Part shown: one piece after another, positions 63,226 through 64,000 of the stretch
Position numbering within the stretch: position 1 is the stretch's first letter
How the letters are laid out: each line of letters opens with the position of its first letter
Origin: Ricinus communis
Lineage: Eukaryota; Streptophyta; Magnoliopsida; Malpighiales; Euphorbiaceae
Length of the DNA: 64,000 nucleotides
Reading direction: 5' to 3'
NCBI RefSeq assembly: GCF_019578655.1
Contig: NC_063262.1
Location: 20,281,582 to 20,345,581, forward strand
Notes under the pieces: generated by a model
Seen by the model: the letters and a program-made list of their open reading frames with translations, nothing else
The model's database searches: none
What the model was told of the DNA's origin: nothing
Position numbers and translations under genes: made by a program

Positions 63226-64000
63226 TGATAGGCCAAAATTATATATGGTTATTTAGGATATTTTAGAGTATTTATGATATATTTTCTATACATAATATAG
63301 TGAAAATATGTATTTTTACTTCACTTAAGCTTTACTGTATATTTTCAAGTAATATTAGCTAAGAGAGAAAAATATGAAGAAAAATACTAAAAGATGAGAT
63401 TAAATAGGACTGCTGCTGTTGAAGACCAATATTAAGATGCATAAACTGCTATTTGTAAGGCTTAGCGGAAAATCATTATTCATTTAGGGGCAATGTAGTC
63501 ACTTTATTTAATTATTAGGATTTGAGTTAGATTTATTTTGGGATAATATTTGGTAAAAATAAGAATATCTATAGTTCTATCTATTAGATAGACTTATATT
63601 GTTATACTTATCTTTAGGAAAACTTATATTGGTGGATGACTCTACTCTGTATATATCTTTATAAATTTAATTCTAAAAAGAGGAGGAGAGGTCTCTCATA
63701 TTTGCTCTCTGCTATATCTCCCGTTAGCATATGTGCACCACTCATCTCTACAATTCTCTATAATTCTACATTAAACACTTAGTTTTAGTATTCATTGTTC
63801 TTTTAAAATCTAATAAGCTTTTTAAGAAGTGAAGAGTGGGGATCAATTATTTTTTTACCTTCAAGAAATTCTAGATCTAGAGGGAGCTTTAATTTTCAGT
63901 CTTATTTTATGTCTTTCTATTTAATACCGTGATCATTTGGTTAAATATGCTAGGCCGACTTTTATAAGTATTTAGTTTAGCCTTTTTACTTATGTATGAA
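63226..64000 (+). repeat. Third Athila-like LTR, cut by window end
   Basis: TGATAGGCC start and continuous similarity with 15338-16613 and 20539-21838, including the GACTTATATTG block and the TATA-like CTGTATATATC near 63651. It lacks its 3' end only because the window stops. Confidence 0.85.

Overview
The window looks like a transposon-dense stretch of a eudicot nuclear genome. The evidence is one intact intron-containing plant gene (a glutamate receptor-like channel of the GLR3.4 type), very AT-rich DNA, and plant lineages of LTR retrotransposons (chromovirus, Athila, Tat, SIRE-type copia), L1-type LINEs, a Mutator-like non-autonomous element and an endogenous plant pararetrovirus (Caulimoviridae). 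The GLR protein and the repeat mix would fit Malpighiales/Euphorbiaceae, but that is a guess. No tRNA, rRNA, CRISPR or bacterial feature was seen.

Layout. 1-4.8 kb: rearranged endogenous caulimovirid. A minus-strand block (aspartic protease to start of reverse transcriptase) meets, head to head, a plus-strand block (reverse transcriptase, RNase H, a second ORF, promoter region). A 230-bp segment is duplicated and all coding parts are broken. 5.66-13.67 kb: minus-strand Ty3/gypsy chromovirus (3' LTR, chromodomain, integrase, RNase H, RT, protease, zinc knuckle), split by another family's LTR and cut off by a LINE RT fragment (13.67-14.27). 15.34-21.84 kb: Athila-like element with both LTRs, PBS, gag and protease but no RT or integrase. 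22.49-25.04 kb: C-terminal part of a LINE ORF2, split by a 1.63-kb Mutator-like element with long inverted repeats and a 9-bp target duplication. 25.64-30.90 kb: the GLR gene, minus strand, six coding exons including a 32-nt microexon for the pore loop. 31-34 kb: AT-rich DNA with one candidate small inverted-repeat element. 34.2-44.17 kb: LINE (ORF1 and endonuclease) split by a SIRE-type copia element with both LTRs. 44.17-62.50 kb: two nested minus-strand Tat-lineage gypsy elements; the inner lies in the integrase of the outer, and together they carry three further solo LTRs, two with clear 5-bp target duplications. 63.23-64.00 kb: start of another LTR of the Athila-like family.

The GLR gene is the only feature that appears functional; everything else is decayed, nested mobile DNA whose junctions give a relative insertion order. 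All calls come from reading the sequence by eye. Family names rest on recognised motifs and not on database searches.
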